Of a DNA stretch of 40,782 nucleotides, positions 23,338 through 34,524 are shown piece after piece; positions within the stretch are counted from its first letter, which is position 1; every line of letters starts with the position of its first letter. This DNA is from Opitutia bacterium (GTDB lineage: Bacteria > Verrucomicrobiota > Verrucomicrobiae > Opitutales > Opitutaceae). The translations under genes and the position numbers were made by a program. The notes below the pieces were generated by a model, which worked only from the letters and a program-made list of their open reading frames with translations, was not told where the DNA came from and made no database searches. Location: the NCBI GenBank assembly GCA_947442255.1, contig CANEVO010000022.1, positions 1 through 40,782 of the forward strand, read 5' to 3'.

Positions 23338-25086
23338 TCAGTCGCCGGCCTTGCCGGCCAGCTCGCGCAACACGTCTTCCATCGGTCGCAGGGTTTCCGG
23401 CAGAAAAAACGAGTTCATTCGCGTGATCACCTGCTGAATAATACCGTCGGGGCAACTCGCTCCTCCGGTGATCAAGACGCGTTTCGGTGCGCCCTCCGAA
23501 GCCCGGGCGAGGAAGGGCCAGAGCGGCCGGCGCTCAATCTGGCCGCCGCCGTTGCCGCGATAGACGTAGTGGTCGACCACCTCGGCCGAGACCAGGCTCG
23601 CTTCCGACTGAATGAAGAACGCCCGGTCCCCCAGCTGCTGTTCGCAGAGGTGAAAAAGCTGGTAGGTGTTGGAGGAATTTTTTCCGCCGATTACGAAGGC
23701 GGCGTCCAGCGGTTCCGCCAGCGCACGGCTGAGCGCATCCTGGTTGACCTGAGTGGCATAGCACAGGGTGTCACGGCGGTTGCCACCGCCGAAATGCGTG
23801 TCGTCGCCGAATTTTTGGCGGAAGACGTCGCGCAGGTGTTCGACGATCGCGAGGGTTTCGTTCATCAGCAGCGTGGTCTGGTTGACGACGGCGACGCGTT
23901 GCAGATCACGGACGACTTCGAGGCCGGGCGTATGCCGGCCGGCAAAAAGCGCCTCGAAACGAGCCGGCGCCCGGGCGTCGTCACTGGCGATGATCTCCCC
24001 GAGTTGGCGCGCCTCCTCGAGGTTGCGCACAATGACGGCGGGTCCATGGCGGCGGGTGTTCGAGAACGTGGCCTTGGTTTCCTCGTGCTCGTGCTTGCCG
24101 TGGATGATCACCGTGTAGCCCTCGCGGCCATACACCCGGGCCGCCTTCCAGACCTTTTCCACGAGCATGCAGGTGGCATCGTAGTGGAAAACCGCAATGC
24201 CCTTGCGCACGAGCCGGCGCTTGTCCTCGTCGGTGGCGCCAAAGGCAGGGATGATCACGATGTCATCGGACGTGAGCGTATCCCAGAGGAGCGGTGCGTT
24301 CGGGGCCTCCGTGGCGCGTTGTCCGTCGGTGGTGTAGGGCACGCCTTTGTCCGTTTGCAGGTAGCGGAGGCCGCGCCGGAGGAGGTCTTCGTTGACGAAC
24401 GGATTGTGAATCAGCTCGGAAAGCATGAACACGCGCCGGGTGCGGTTTTCCGCCAGCGTTTCGTAGGCGCGCTCGATCGCGTTTTTTACGCCGAGACAAA
24501 ACCCGAAATGGCTGGGGATGACGTAGCGGATCGCGCCAAAGTCGAGCGGAACCGGGGCCGCGGCGGAGCGTTCGTGGCGGCGGGCCAGCGCCTTGATGGC
24601 GGCGCACAGTTGGGACTGATACAACGTGCTGGCGGCGGAGTCCTGCGCATAGATCGCGCTGTTACGTTCCTGGGTCGGCCGGAACTTGTAGATAAAATCG
24701 TTCTCGCCGAGGTGGAGGTAGGGAATTTCGACCAGAAAGGGATCGAGTTTTCCGATCAGCGTGGCGAGCAAGGGCGCCAGCACGGCGAAACTGGTTTCGA
24801 GTTTTTCCAGCGACCACAACTCGATTTCTCCGTCCGGCGGGGCGGAGCTGACTTGGGTGAAAAACACCCGGTAGTTCTGGTCCCCCGCGGCCGAGGAAAA
24901 ATATTCGACGGGTGCGGTGTGCGTGCCGAAGGCCGACGCCAGCCGCGCCGTCGCCATTGCGAGGTCGGTGCCGGTGAACGCGAGCCCCAGCTTCGATCCG
25001 AGTTTGCGCACTGCGAGCCGGTTACTCGCGTCAAAGGCGAGGATGGCGCAGAGCGGAGACAGTGCGGGCGTGGCGGCGGACGGCAT
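23338..25086 (-). CDS. ispH: 4-hydroxy-3-methylbut-2-enyl diphosphate reductase with a long N-terminal extension
   Basis: IspH performs the last MEP-pathway step, making IPP and DMAPP with a [4Fe-4S] cluster. The three cluster cysteines are Cys197 (SHFGFCLGVKNAI), Cys306 (DATCMLVEKVW) and Cys545 (GGASCPDG). Other conserved parts are HGKHEHEETKAT, DTLCYATQVNQ and GGKNSSNTYQL. The catalytic domain occupies residues 185-582 and resembles the longer plant/cyanobacterial type. Residues 1-185 form an extra domain that I do not recognise (LGLAFTGTDLAMATARLA, VFFTQVSS, FIYKFRPTQERNSAIYAQD). Start ATG 25086 is the first in frame. It stands alone on its strand. Confidence 0.9.
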   Translation of the reverse strand: MPSAATPALSPLCAILAFDASNRLAVRKLGSKLGLAFTGTDLAMATARLASAFGTHTAPVEYFSSAAGDQNYRVFFTQVSSAPPDGEIELWSLEKLETSFAVLAPLLATLIGKLDPFLVEIPYLHLGENDFIYKFRPTQERNSAIYAQDSAASTLYQSQLCAAIKALARRHERSAAAPVPLDFGAIRYVIPSHFGFCLGVKNAIERAYETLAENRTRRVFMLSELIHNPFVNEDLLRRGLRYLQTDKGVPYTTDGQRATEAPNAPLLWDTLTSDDIVIIPAFGATDEDKRRLVRKGIAVFHYDATCMLVEKVWKAARVYGREGYTVIIHGKHEHEETKATFSNTRRHGPAVIVRNLEEARQLGEIIASDDARAPARFEALFAGRHTPGLEVVRDLQRVAVVNQTTLLMNETLAIVEHLRDVFRQKFGDDTHFGGGNRRDTLCYATQVNQDALSRALAEPLDAAFVIGGKNSSNTYQLFHLCEQQLGDRAFFIQSEASLVSAEVVDHYVYRGNGGGQIERRPLWPFLARASEGAPKRVLITGGASCPDGIIQQVITRMNSFFLPETLRPMEDVLRELAGKAGD

Positions 25087-25203
25087 GGATGCAAACGTGC
25101 GAACCAGCTGCGCGACCGCAAGGGAAACGCGGGTGCCGGGTCGTGCTCAGGATAGCGCGGCGAGAGCTTGCCCAGCCGCGGCGCTCATCGACCGGGCCGA
25201 AAA

Positions 25204-25464
25204 TCAGGCGTCGTCGGAGCTCTCGCCGGCTTCGGCGGCGAACGGATCGCCGACAAATTCAATTCCAAAATAATCTTCCGACTCAAGCACTGCGATCACG
25301 CCGGCGATGACGTTCGTTCGCTGGGCGGAAGTAAGGTCGACAAAATCGAGGGCGATGAATTCCGCGATGCCGGCCCGGGCCTGGGCGCGATCTCTCACGC
25401 CGCCGAGGAAGTCGTCGGCCTGGCTCGCGATGTCCGCGATGATGGGGCGCAAGTCGATTTCCAT
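25204..25464 (-). CDS. Small uncharacterised acidic protein
   Basis: An 86-residue acidic protein starting MEIDLRPIIADIASQADDFL, with FIALDFVDLTSAQRTNVIAG in the middle and a flexible acidic tail (AAEAGESSDDA). It looks globular and helical, with no membrane segment, and I recognise no family. It is well formed, lies 117 bases upstream of ispH on the same strand, and lacks a visible Shine-Dalgarno sequence. A role linked to ispH cannot be claimed. Confidence 0.6.
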   Translation of the reverse strand: MEIDLRPIIADIASQADDFLGGVRDRAQARAGIAEFIALDFVDLTSAQRTNVIAGVIAVLESEDYFGIEFVGDPFAAEAGESSDDA

Positions 25465-25543
25465 ACGGCGAAACGCTCGGGAGGAAGAGCCGTTTTGCAA
25501 TCCTGCGGATTGGTGCCGGTCTGCCGGCGCCCGGTTCCGGCGG

Positions 25544-26012
25544 TCAGGCCGTCAGGCGCGGATCGAAGTTGAAGGGCTCGGACTGGCCGGTTTTCATCCG
25601 TTTAAAATCGGGATGCGCCGGATTGAGCAGGTAATTAAATTCGCCCGGCACGACGGCGCCGGGCACACGCAGCGCGACACTCGGTCGCTCCGTCGCACAC
25701 CGTGCGCCGAAGTCTTGAGTCGCGAGGGAATGAGGGAACTGCCGCCAGTCTTCTGGCACCCGGCCCGGCGTTTGGATCATGTCAGGCTCGAGTTCCGCAC
25801 GGAGGGAAAACCCAGGGGATGAGCGCCAATTGTCCCGGTTCGTCCGCGTTGACCAGCACTTCGAGGAGGGCGAGCGAGCGGGACTCGGCGGTGTAGATCA
25901 GGGGCATTCCTTTCGGCGACCAGCGGCCGCCGTGGAGTCGGGCGCCTTCGCCGTCGAAGGCAGTCATCGCATGCTTTGCCGTGCAAAGGCGCCAGACGTG
26001 CAACGAACTCAC
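25544..26012 (-). pseudogene. RES-domain toxin gene with a single-base frameshift
   Basis: RES toxins degrade NAD+. The first half reads VSSLHVWRLCTAKHAMTAFDG with GARLHGGRW and PLIYTAESRSLALLEVLVNA, the RES R-x-G-x-R-W / Y-T-A-x-x / ALLE pattern. The second half is in another frame: AELEPDMIQTPGRVPEDWRQ, then ALRVPGAVVPGEFNYLLNP and FNFDPRL, giving the S and closing motifs. The shift lies about 25800-25815. The start is GTG at 26012, overlapping the antitoxin TGA (GTGA). One indel would restore a normal toxin of about 155 residues, so this is either real silencing or a sequence error. Confidence 0.8.
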
Positions 26013-26426
26013 GAGAAAACGCCGTGCTCGATGCGACTGATGATACTTTCCACTTCGCGGGCGCCCGGTTCGGTTCGGGCGTATTCCAGCGGCGTCCTTC
26101 CGCCCAGAGCGAGGATCTTGGCGTTGAACCAGCCGTGGGTCTTTTCATCGGTCACAAAGACGCGCTTGGCTTGTTCGAACAACCGCATGATCCGCACGGC
26201 CCGTTCGCCCTCGGGGACTTTGAGCCGGCCTTTCGAAGCGATCCGGCGGGCGTAGGTGCGCGGCGGTATCTGGATCAAGCGGGCCAGTTCATCCGTGGTG
26301 AAACCGGCCTGCCGGCCAAATTGCACGACTTCCAGCACAGGGAGCCCCTCTTCGGACCCGCCGGGCCATGGCCAAGTTGTCGTGGATTTGCTCGTAAGTG
26401 GTCGCCTTGGCTTTGCGCGCTTTCAT
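26009..26426 (-). pseudogene. Xre/MbcA/ParS-type antitoxin gene with a frameshift near its 5' end
   Basis: The bulk of the protein (from about 26338) reads VLEVVQFGRQAGFTTDELAR, IPPRTYARR, WFNAKILALGGRTPLEYA and GAREVESIISRIEHGVFS. This is the Xre-like helix-turn-helix plus toxin-binding (MbcA/ParS) domain of RES antitoxins. The best start, ATG at 26426 (MKARKAKATTYEQIHDN), is in another frame. Dropping one G from the GGGG run near 26340 joins it as MARRVRRGLPVLEVV, and RRGLPV is the expected family sequence. The gene directly precedes the toxin with a 4-base overlap, the classical antitoxin-first operon. Confidence 0.75.
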
Positions 26427-26468
26427 GCGCCCGGACTAAAACGCGCTGGTGCTCTCGCAAGTTTTTTA

Positions 26469-26502
26469 TGCCAACTGGCTGTTCGATTAATGCCATTTGG
26501 CA
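26469..26502 (-). promoter_or_regulatory. Paired operator-like palindromes upstream of the antitoxin gene
   Basis: TGCCAACTGGC (26469-26479) and TGCCATTTGGCA (26491-26502) share the form GCCA-NN-TGGC. Their centres are 22 bases apart, two helical turns, and they sit 43-76 bases upstream of the antitoxin start. Xre-type antitoxins usually autoregulate through such paired sites. Confidence 0.55.
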
Positions 26503-26559
26503 CACGACCAAAACTCGGTTCATTGACCAATCCTGCCGGGTCCGGCGCGGTGCCGGCGG

Positions 26560-29289
26560 TTAGCGCAAGACCTCGGCCAGCCGGGTGACGTCCTTGCCGC
26601 CACCCATGGCGAAGTCCGGTTTTCCGCCACCTTTGCCGCCGATCTGGGCGCAGATGGTCTGGATGATCTTACCGGCCTGGTGGCCGGCCTTGATCGCGGC
26701 GGGCGAGCAGAAGGCGACGAGACTGGCCTTGTCGCCGAAGACGGCGCCGAGTTGCACGACGCTGTCGCCGAGCTTGGCGGCGACCTGCGAGCCCAGGCTG
26801 CGGAGCGATTCCGGGTCGGCCACGCTGACGACTGCCGACACGAATTTTAGTCCGTCGCGGTCGATGGCCTTGGTGGCGATTTCCTCGGCCAGGCCGGCGA
26901 GGGCTTTTTGCTGGAAGGACTTCAGGAGCTTCTCGGTTTCCTTTTGCTGGGCGAGGAGCGCTTCGAGTTTCTTCACCACGTCGCTCGTACCACCGCCGAG
27001 GTGCGCGCTGACGGCCGCGAGGGCGGCTTCGCGCGTGACAACAAAGTCGAATGCGGCCTGGCCGGCGAGGGCCTCGATGCGGCGGGTGCCGGCGGCGATG
27101 GCCATTTCAGCGACGATCTTGATCAGGCCGATTTCGCCGGTCGTGGTGACGTGGGTACCGCCGCAGAGTTCGCGGCTGTAACCGCCGATATCGACGACGC
27201 GGACGATGCGGCCGTATTTGTCGCCGAAGAAGGCAAGGGTGCCCTCGGGCTTCTTGTCGAACTCAGTTTCGTAGGTTTCGACGCGGGCATTATCGATGAC
27301 CTTTTCGTTGACCAGCCGCTCGACCTCGCGGAGCTGCTCGGGCGTGGCCGCCTCGAAGTGGGAGAAATCGAATCGCATCCGGTCGGGCGTCTTGGACGTG
27401 CCCGCCTGGCGCACATGCGTGCCGAGGACCTGGCGCAGCGCCCAGTGGATGAGGTGCGCGGCGGAGTGATGCCGGGAGATGGCGCGGCGGCGCGAGAAAT
27501 CGATCGTCAGCTCGGCGGGCATGTGCCGGCCGAGTTTGGTGATATGCGCGGCATCGGCACTCGCGAGCTTGTGCAGGTGGCGGCCGGCCTTGTCCTTGAC
27601 GGTATCGACGATGGCGAGGGTCTGGCCCGCGACGACGGCGCTGCCGGTGTCGCCGGCCTGTCCGCCCATTTCGGCGTAGAACGGTGTGCGGTCGAACGCG
27701 AGGAAGACGTCGTCTCCGCTGCGCACGACGTCGGTGACGATGGCGGTCACCGGGCTCGACGTATCGATGACGTAGCCGGTGAAAAGAGACGCTTCGAAAG
27801 TCGCGGAGGCATCGCCTTCCGTGGCGGCGACGATGACGACTTTCTTGGTGGAGGCCTGCCCACGTTTGCGCTGCTCATCCATGAGACGCTCAAACTCCTC
27901 GGTGTCGACGGTAAGGCCGCGCTCGGTCGCGAGGAGCTGCGTCATGTCGAGGGGAAAGCCGTAGGTGTCGTAGAGTTCAAAAGCCACGGCTCCTGGAATT
28001 TTGATTAGGCCATCAAAAGTTGCGACGCTTAGAGCCTTTTGGAAGACCGCTAGTCCGCGATCCAGAGTGCGCCCGAAGGATTCTTCTTCACTGCGAATCA
28101 CGCGGCGGACCATGTCCTGCTGCTGCGTCAGTTCGGGGAACACGCCGCCCAGCGATTCCACGACGGGCGTGACGAGTTGTTCGAAGAAGCCGGTCGGCAG
28201 GCCGAGCTTCTTACCGTACAAAATCCCGCGGCGCAGGATGCGGCGGATGACATAATTGCGCCCTTCGTTGGACGGCAAGATGCCGTCGGCGATGGCGCAC
28301 GAGACGCAGCGCGCGTGGTCGGCGAGCACTCGGAAAGCGACGTCGATGTTCTCCTGTTCGGTCAGGCCTTCGCGCTTGGTCGGGACGGTGCCGGTGTAGG
28401 TTTTCTTCGACAGCTCCGCGATCTTCGCGAAAAGCGGGGCGAAGATGTCGGCGTTGTAGTTCGAGGGCTCGCGGCTGAAATCCTTGAAGCCCTTGGTCGT
28501 GGCGTGGATGCCGGCGACGCGTTCGAAGCCCATGCCGGTGTCGACATGCTTGGCGGCGAGCGGCGAGAAGGTGCCGTCGGCGTTCGCGTTGAACTGGATG
28601 AAGACGTGATTCCAGATCTCGATGCAGCGCGAGGAGCTGGAGTTGACGAGCTTGCGACCCTCGGCCTCGTCGTCGGACGGGAGCAGGTTGAAATGGATTT
28701 CCGAGCACGGACCGCAGGGACCGGTGTCGCCCATCATCCAGAAATTGTCCTTCTTGTTGCCGTAGACGATGTGGACCTTGGGATCGAGTCCCTCCTTTTT
28801 GAAAATCTTCGTCCAGATGTCGTAGGCTTCCTGGTCGAAATCCGACGGATCCTTCTTCGACTTGTCGGGCGAATAGACGGTGGCGAAAAGCCTCTTCGGC
28901 GGGATACCCCAGACCTTCGTGATCAATTCCCAGCCCCAGGCGAGCGACTCGTTCTTGAAGTAGTCGCCGAAGGACCAGTTCCCCAGCATCTCGAACATCG
29001 TGTGGTGGTAGGTATCGAAACCCACGTCCTCGAGGTCGTTATGCTTGCCGCCGGCCCGAATGCATTTCTGCGTGTCCGCCGCCCGGGTGTCCTTGCCGGG
29101 ACGGGCGCCGGCCCACTTCGAGACGTCGGGGGCGCGATCGCCGAGGAAGATCGGCACGAACTGGTTCATGCCCGCGTTGGTGAAGAGGAGGCCGGGCGAG
29201 TCCGGCAGCAGCGATGACGAGGAAACGATCGTGTGGCCGTGCTTGGCGAAGAAATCGAGGAAGCTCTGGCGGATCTCGGCGGAAGTCAT
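26560..29289 (-). CDS. alaS: Alanine--tRNA ligase
   Basis: A 909-residue class II synthetase that charges tRNA-Ala, essential for translation. Motif 1-3 regions of the aminoacylation domain are visible: FFAKHGHTIVSSSSLLP, LFTNAGMNQFVPIFLG, and DTGPCGPCSEI near residue 190. The editing domain has HHSAAHLIHW (about residue 608, HxxxH zinc site) and ELCGGTHV (about 708, CxxxH). The C-terminal DHHA1-like domain ends GGGKPDFAMGGGKDVTRLAE. Length is close to other bacterial AlaS. It is downstream of leuB on the same strand with a 90-base gap. No T-box or other leader is apparent. Confidence 0.98.
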   Translation of the reverse strand: MTSAEIRQSFLDFFAKHGHTIVSSSSLLPDSPGLLFTNAGMNQFVPIFLGDRAPDVSKWAGARPGKDTRAADTQKCIRAGGKHNDLEDVGFDTYHHTMFEMLGNWSFGDYFKNESLAWGWELITKVWGIPPKRLFATVYSPDKSKKDPSDFDQEAYDIWTKIFKKEGLDPKVHIVYGNKKDNFWMMGDTGPCGPCSEIHFNLLPSDDEAEGRKLVNSSSSRCIEIWNHVFIQFNANADGTFSPLAAKHVDTGMGFERVAGIHATTKGFKDFSREPSNYNADIFAPLFAKIAELSKKTYTGTVPTKREGLTEQENIDVAFRVLADHARCVSCAIADGILPSNEGRNYVIRRILRRGILYGKKLGLPTGFFEQLVTPVVESLGGVFPELTQQQDMVRRVIRSEEESFGRTLDRGLAVFQKALSVATFDGLIKIPGAVAFELYDTYGFPLDMTQLLATERGLTVDTEEFERLMDEQRKRGQASTKKVVIVAATEGDASATFEASLFTGYVIDTSSPVTAIVTDVVRSGDDVFLAFDRTPFYAEMGGQAGDTGSAVVAGQTLAIVDTVKDKAGRHLHKLASADAAHITKLGRHMPAELTIDFSRRRAISRHHSAAHLIHWALRQVLGTHVRQAGTSKTPDRMRFDFSHFEAATPEQLREVERLVNEKVIDNARVETYETEFDKKPEGTLAFFGDKYGRIVRVVDIGGYSRELCGGTHVTTTGEIGLIKIVAEMAIAAGTRRIEALAGQAAFDFVVTREAALAAVSAHLGGGTSDVVKKLEALLAQQKETEKLLKSFQQKALAGLAEEIATKAIDRDGLKFVSAVVSVADPESLRSLGSQVAAKLGDSVVQLGAVFGDKASLVAFCSPAAIKAGHQAGKIIQTICAQIGGKGGGKPDFAMGGGKDVTRLAEVLR

Positions 29290-29379
29290 GGAAGGAAGTG
29301 GCCTGCAAGAACCCGGGGAATGACGGGACCCGGGACGCCCGTCCCGTGGGTGCCGCGTTTCCGGCGGGCCGGATGAATT

Positions 29380-31220
<1,841 letters not shown>

Positions 31221-31319
31221 GCGGACCGAGCTGCTGGTGCTCCAAATTACGGGTTGCTGCGCAACGATCGCGGAGGGAACCTCCTGCGCGTTCTCCCAAG
31301 CGTTTGTGGGCCGCGTGAA

Positions 31320-32483
31320 ATGATCGATCCATCCAACCACGAAATTTTCATGCGGCGTGGTTTGGAACTCGCGCGCAGTATCTGGGGGACGACCCACCCC
31401 AATCCCATGGTGGGGGCTCTCATCGTGGAGGAGGGTTTGATCGTCGCGGAAGGGGCCACGGCGCCGGACGGCGGTCCGCATGCGGAACGGCTGGCGCTAC
31501 TCGCGCGGGGCAAGACGCCCCGACCGGGGGCGACCTTCTATGTGACGCTTGAGCCGTGCTCGACCCATGGTCGAACCGGCGCGTGTACGGATGCCATCAT
31601 CGCGTCCGGGATTAAACGCGTTGTCGTCGGCGCGACTGATCCGAATCCGGCCCACGCCGGGCGCGGTTTCGAGGTTTTGCGCGCTGCGGGGATCGAGGTG
31701 GTCACCGGCGTGCTGGAGCGCGATTGCCGTGAGTTGAATTTGATTTTTAACCATTGGATCACGCAGGGCGGCCCGTTGATTGCGGCGAAGTCGGCGACCA
31801 CGCTCGACGGCAAGATCGCTTGTCGCACCGGCGAGTCGCGCTGGATTACGAACGAGGCTTCGCGAGCCGACGTGCACCGCTGGCGCCGGCTTTTTCCCGG
31901 CATCGCCGTCGGGGCCATGACGATCCTGAAGGACAATCCTCGCCTCACCGCCCGGCAGGAGGGTGAGCCCGAATGGTGTCCGTGGCGGTTTGTTTTCGAC
32001 GGGCTTCTGCGCACCGTTGTGGACAAGAACCTGCCCGCGGTCTTTACCGACGAGTTTCGCGACCGGACGATCGTCGTGACCACGCTGCATGGGGGACTCG
32101 GCTACGTGCGCAAACTGCGCGACATGGGGATCCGGGTCTGGACCTTTGATTCGCCGACCCAGCGCGTCTCGTTTGCCGATTTCCGCAAAAAGTGCGCCGA
32201 GGAACGTATCGCCGGCGTGTTCGTGGAGGGCGGGGCCCAGTTGGTGAGCGAGTTTCTACGCGCCCGGCAGCTCGATTATCTCTTCGCCTATCGTGCGCCG
32301 ATGCTGTTCGCCGATGACAAGGCGAAGACGATCTTCAGCGGCCTGCGGCCTGAACGCCTCGACCAGTCGGTGCGCCTGACGGAAGTGTTTCACGAAACCT
32401 TCGGAGACGACTCGCTCATGCGCGGCCGCGTGGTTTACCCGGAGAAGCTGCTGGCGGATGAATCGGTCTTTAGATTGCGTTGA
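31320..32483 (+). CDS. ribD: Bifunctional deaminase-reductase of riboflavin synthesis
   Basis: A 387-residue RibD. The N-terminal deaminase domain has the zinc motif PHAERLAL (His54-Ala-Glu56) and the cysteine pair in EPCSTHGRTGACTDAI (Cys80, Cys89). The PCxxxGRTPPC consensus is here GRTGAC, a mild deviation with both ligands kept. The reductase domain begins about residue 150 (IAAKSATTLDGKIA) with SRWITNEASR, AVGAMTILKDNPRL and FVEGGAQLVSEF. It catalyses the second and third steps of riboflavin synthesis. No FMN riboswitch is visible in the 99-base upstream gap. Other rib genes are not in the window. Confidence 0.97.
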   Translation: MIDPSNHEIFMRRGLELARSIWGTTHPNPMVGALIVEEGLIVAEGATAPDGGPHAERLALLARGKTPRPGATFYVTLEPCSTHGRTGACTDAIIASGIKRVVVGATDPNPAHAGRGFEVLRAAGIEVVTGVLERDCRELNLIFNHWITQGGPLIAAKSATTLDGKIACRTGESRWITNEASRADVHRWRRLFPGIAVGAMTILKDNPRLTARQEGEPEWCPWRFVFDGLLRTVVDKNLPAVFTDEFRDRTIVVTTLHGGLGYVRKLRDMGIRVWTFDSPTQRVSFADFRKKCAEERIAGVFVEGGAQLVSEFLRARQLDYLFAYRAPMLFADDKAKTIFSGLRPERLDQSVRLTEVFHETFGDDSLMRGRVVYPEKLLADESVFRLR

Positions 32484-32583
32484 TTTTCCGACCATGGCGC
32501 TTCGTCGGGTCGCGGCCGTTCGGCGGTCGTCCCATTGATCGCCCGGAGGCCAGTGGTGCCGCGGGTCAAGCGCTGTGAATTTC

Positions 32584-33204
32584 ATGTCACCGGTCACGCC
32601 TCTTCATTTTGCCTCCGGCAACGCCCATAAGGCGGCTGAACTGCAATCGCTGGCCAACGCCTCCGGCTTGCGGGTGAAAATTGTTTCGGCCCGCGAAGCA
32701 GGGGGGATGCCGCCGGTGCCGGAGGACACGGGAACGTTCGTGGGCAATGCGCGGCAGAAAGCGATCGCCCTGCAGGCTGGACTTCCGCCCGGAGCCTGGG
32801 TGCTCGCCGACGACAGTGGCGTGTGCGTCGATGCGCTGCACGGCGCGCCGGGCGTTGATTCGGCGTATTTCGCGGGTCCGCAGGGCGACCCGGTGGCGAA
32901 TTTGGCCAGACTGGTCGAGGTGATGCGGGACGTGCCCGATGCGAACCGCAGTGCCCACTTTTTTTGTCTCCTGCTGGTACTCGGTCCCGCCGGAGAATGG
33001 ATTTTCGAGGGCCGGTGTGGCGGGCGGTTGCTGCGCGAACCGCGAGGCGGGGCGGGCTTTGGTTACGATCCACTGTTCGTGCCCGACGGTTTTTCGCAGA
33101 GTTATGCCGAACTGGGCGATGAGGTGAAAAACCGAATCAGCCACCGCGGCCGGGCGTGGGCGCAACTGGCGGCTTGGTTGCGAAACCCGCCGGCGGCCAC
33201 TTGA
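32584..33204 (+). CDS. Non-canonical purine NTP pyrophosphatase (RdgB/HAM1 family)
   Basis: A 206-residue house-cleaning enzyme that hydrolyses dITP/XTP and keeps damaged purines out of DNA. Signatures: FASGNAHKAAELQ (SxNxxKxxE at the start), PEDTGTFVGNARQKA, VLADDSGVCVDAL, GAPGVDSAYFAG, GFGYDPLFVPDG, and the final SHRGRAW. Every catalytic segment is present, although the Asp-containing metal region looks conventional only by eye. ATG 32584 is preferred over GTG 32575 since homology starts there. It is about 100 bases downstream of ribD and 96 bases upstream of prfB on the same strand. Confidence 0.95.
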   Translation: MSPVTPLHFASGNAHKAAELQSLANASGLRVKIVSAREAGGMPPVPEDTGTFVGNARQKAIALQAGLPPGAWVLADDSGVCVDALHGAPGVDSAYFAGPQGDPVANLARLVEVMRDVPDANRSAHFFCLLLVLGPAGEWIFEGRCGGRLLREPRGGAGFGYDPLFVPDGFSQSYAELGDEVKNRISHRGRAWAQLAAWLRNPPAAT

Positions 33205-33300
33205 CGGCGCCGGAGTTTGCCCTTGCACCTTGCGGGTTGGCTTGCGGCGATATTCCTTCCGCTCCTCCCACGCATTCTTCATCCGCCACTTTTCCATACC

Positions 33301-34444
33301 ATGATCGCACCCGAGACTTTCAACCACATCGAAAACATCAAAAAGCGTGCCGGGCATCTGTGGAGGTTTCTTTGACGTCGACCAAAAGTCCCGCGAGATC
33401 GAGGCCATGGGGGCCGAGATGGGTTCGCCGACGTTCTGGGGCAACAGTGAGCGAGCCCAGAAACACATCGGCAAACTCAATGCGCTGAAGAAGGCCGTCC
33501 TGCCGGTCGTCGCTTTTCAGAAGAAGGTGGATGACGTCGGCGTGATGACCGAACTCGTCGAAGTCGCGTCGCCCGGGGAGCGTGAAAGTTACGCGCGGGA
33601 GCTCGATGATCAGGTGGCCGCGATGGTCACCGAACTCGACCAGCTCGAGATCGCGTCTTTCCTGACCGGCCAGTTCGACCGCAATAACGCGATCTTCTCG
33701 ATCCAAGCCGGTGCCGGCGGCACCGAGTCCAACGATTGGGCGGACATAATGTTTCGCATGTACAACCGGTGGGCCGAGCGGCGGGGTTTTCAGGTCGAGT
33801 TGCAGGACGTGCAGGTCGGGGACCAGGCCGGCATCAGCAAGGCCACGATTCTCATCAAGGGCGAAAACGCCTACGGTTACGCGAAGGCCGAGCGCGGCGT
33901 GCACCGTCTCGTGCGCATTAGCCCGTTCGATTCGAACAAGCGCCGGCACACGTCCTTTTGTGCCGTCGACGTAGTGGCCGAGATCACCGAGGAAATCGCT
34001 ATCGAGATCCCCGAAGCCGAAATTCGCGTCGACGTCTACCGCTCGTCCGGCAAGGGCGGGCAGGGTGTCAACACGACCGACTCCGCCGTGCGGCTCACGC
34101 ACATCCCGAGCGGGATTGTCGTCGTCTGCCAAAACGAACGCTCCCAGATCAAGAATCGCGCGACGGCCTTGAATGTGCTGAAGTCGCGCCTCTACGAAAA
34201 GAAGCAGGACGAGCAGCGGGCCGAGATGGACAAGTTTTACGGCGAAAAGGGCGAGATCGGGTGGGGCAGCCAGATTCGCAGCTACGTGCTCCAGCCCTAT
34301 CAGATGGTGAAGGATCTTCGCACCGGGATCAGCACGAGTGACACGCAGGGCGTGCTCGACGGCGATCTCGACCGGTTCATCAACGCCTGGCTCCGGGCCG
34401 GTTGCCCCCGCCATCGCAACAAGGATATTCAAATGGATGAGTAA
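33301..34444 (+). CDS. prfB: Peptide chain release factor 2 with programmed +1 frameshift
   Basis: RF2 ends translation at UGA and UAA. The zero frame runs from ATG 33301 to CTT 33370-33372 and meets TGA at 33373-33375. Skipping the T at 33373 continues the protein for 357 more codons to TAA at 34442-34444, for about 380 residues in total. The factor has [12 protein letters not shown] (the RF2 stop-recognition SPF tripeptide) and [17 protein letters not shown] with the GGQ peptidyl-hydrolysis motif near residue 250. Low RF2 raises frameshifting, so the gene autoregulates. The usual start and frameshift are both conserved. Confidence 0.97.
33361..33376 (+). promoter_or_regulatory. RF2 programmed-frameshift site
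   Basis: TGGAGG (33361-33366) is an internal Shine-Dalgarno-like site placed three bases before CTT-TGA-C (33370-33376). Both elements and their spacing match the classical bacterial RF2 stimulator: the upstream anti-Shine-Dalgarno pairing pulls the ribosome one base forward on the slow UGA. Confidence 0.95.
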
Positions 34445-34524
34445 GAGGGCAAACACCCTGGGCTGCGCGAATCGCCCCGCGGGCGCTTGCTCGCAGACGC
34501 GCACGTGGCCCTAATCGTCACTTA

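Noticed and set aside
31221..31319. FMN riboswitch ahead of ribD
   Set aside because: None of the conserved RFN segments (such as AGGGTGAAATTC-like) are present; only a short GGAGG-GAA-CCTCC hairpin is seen.
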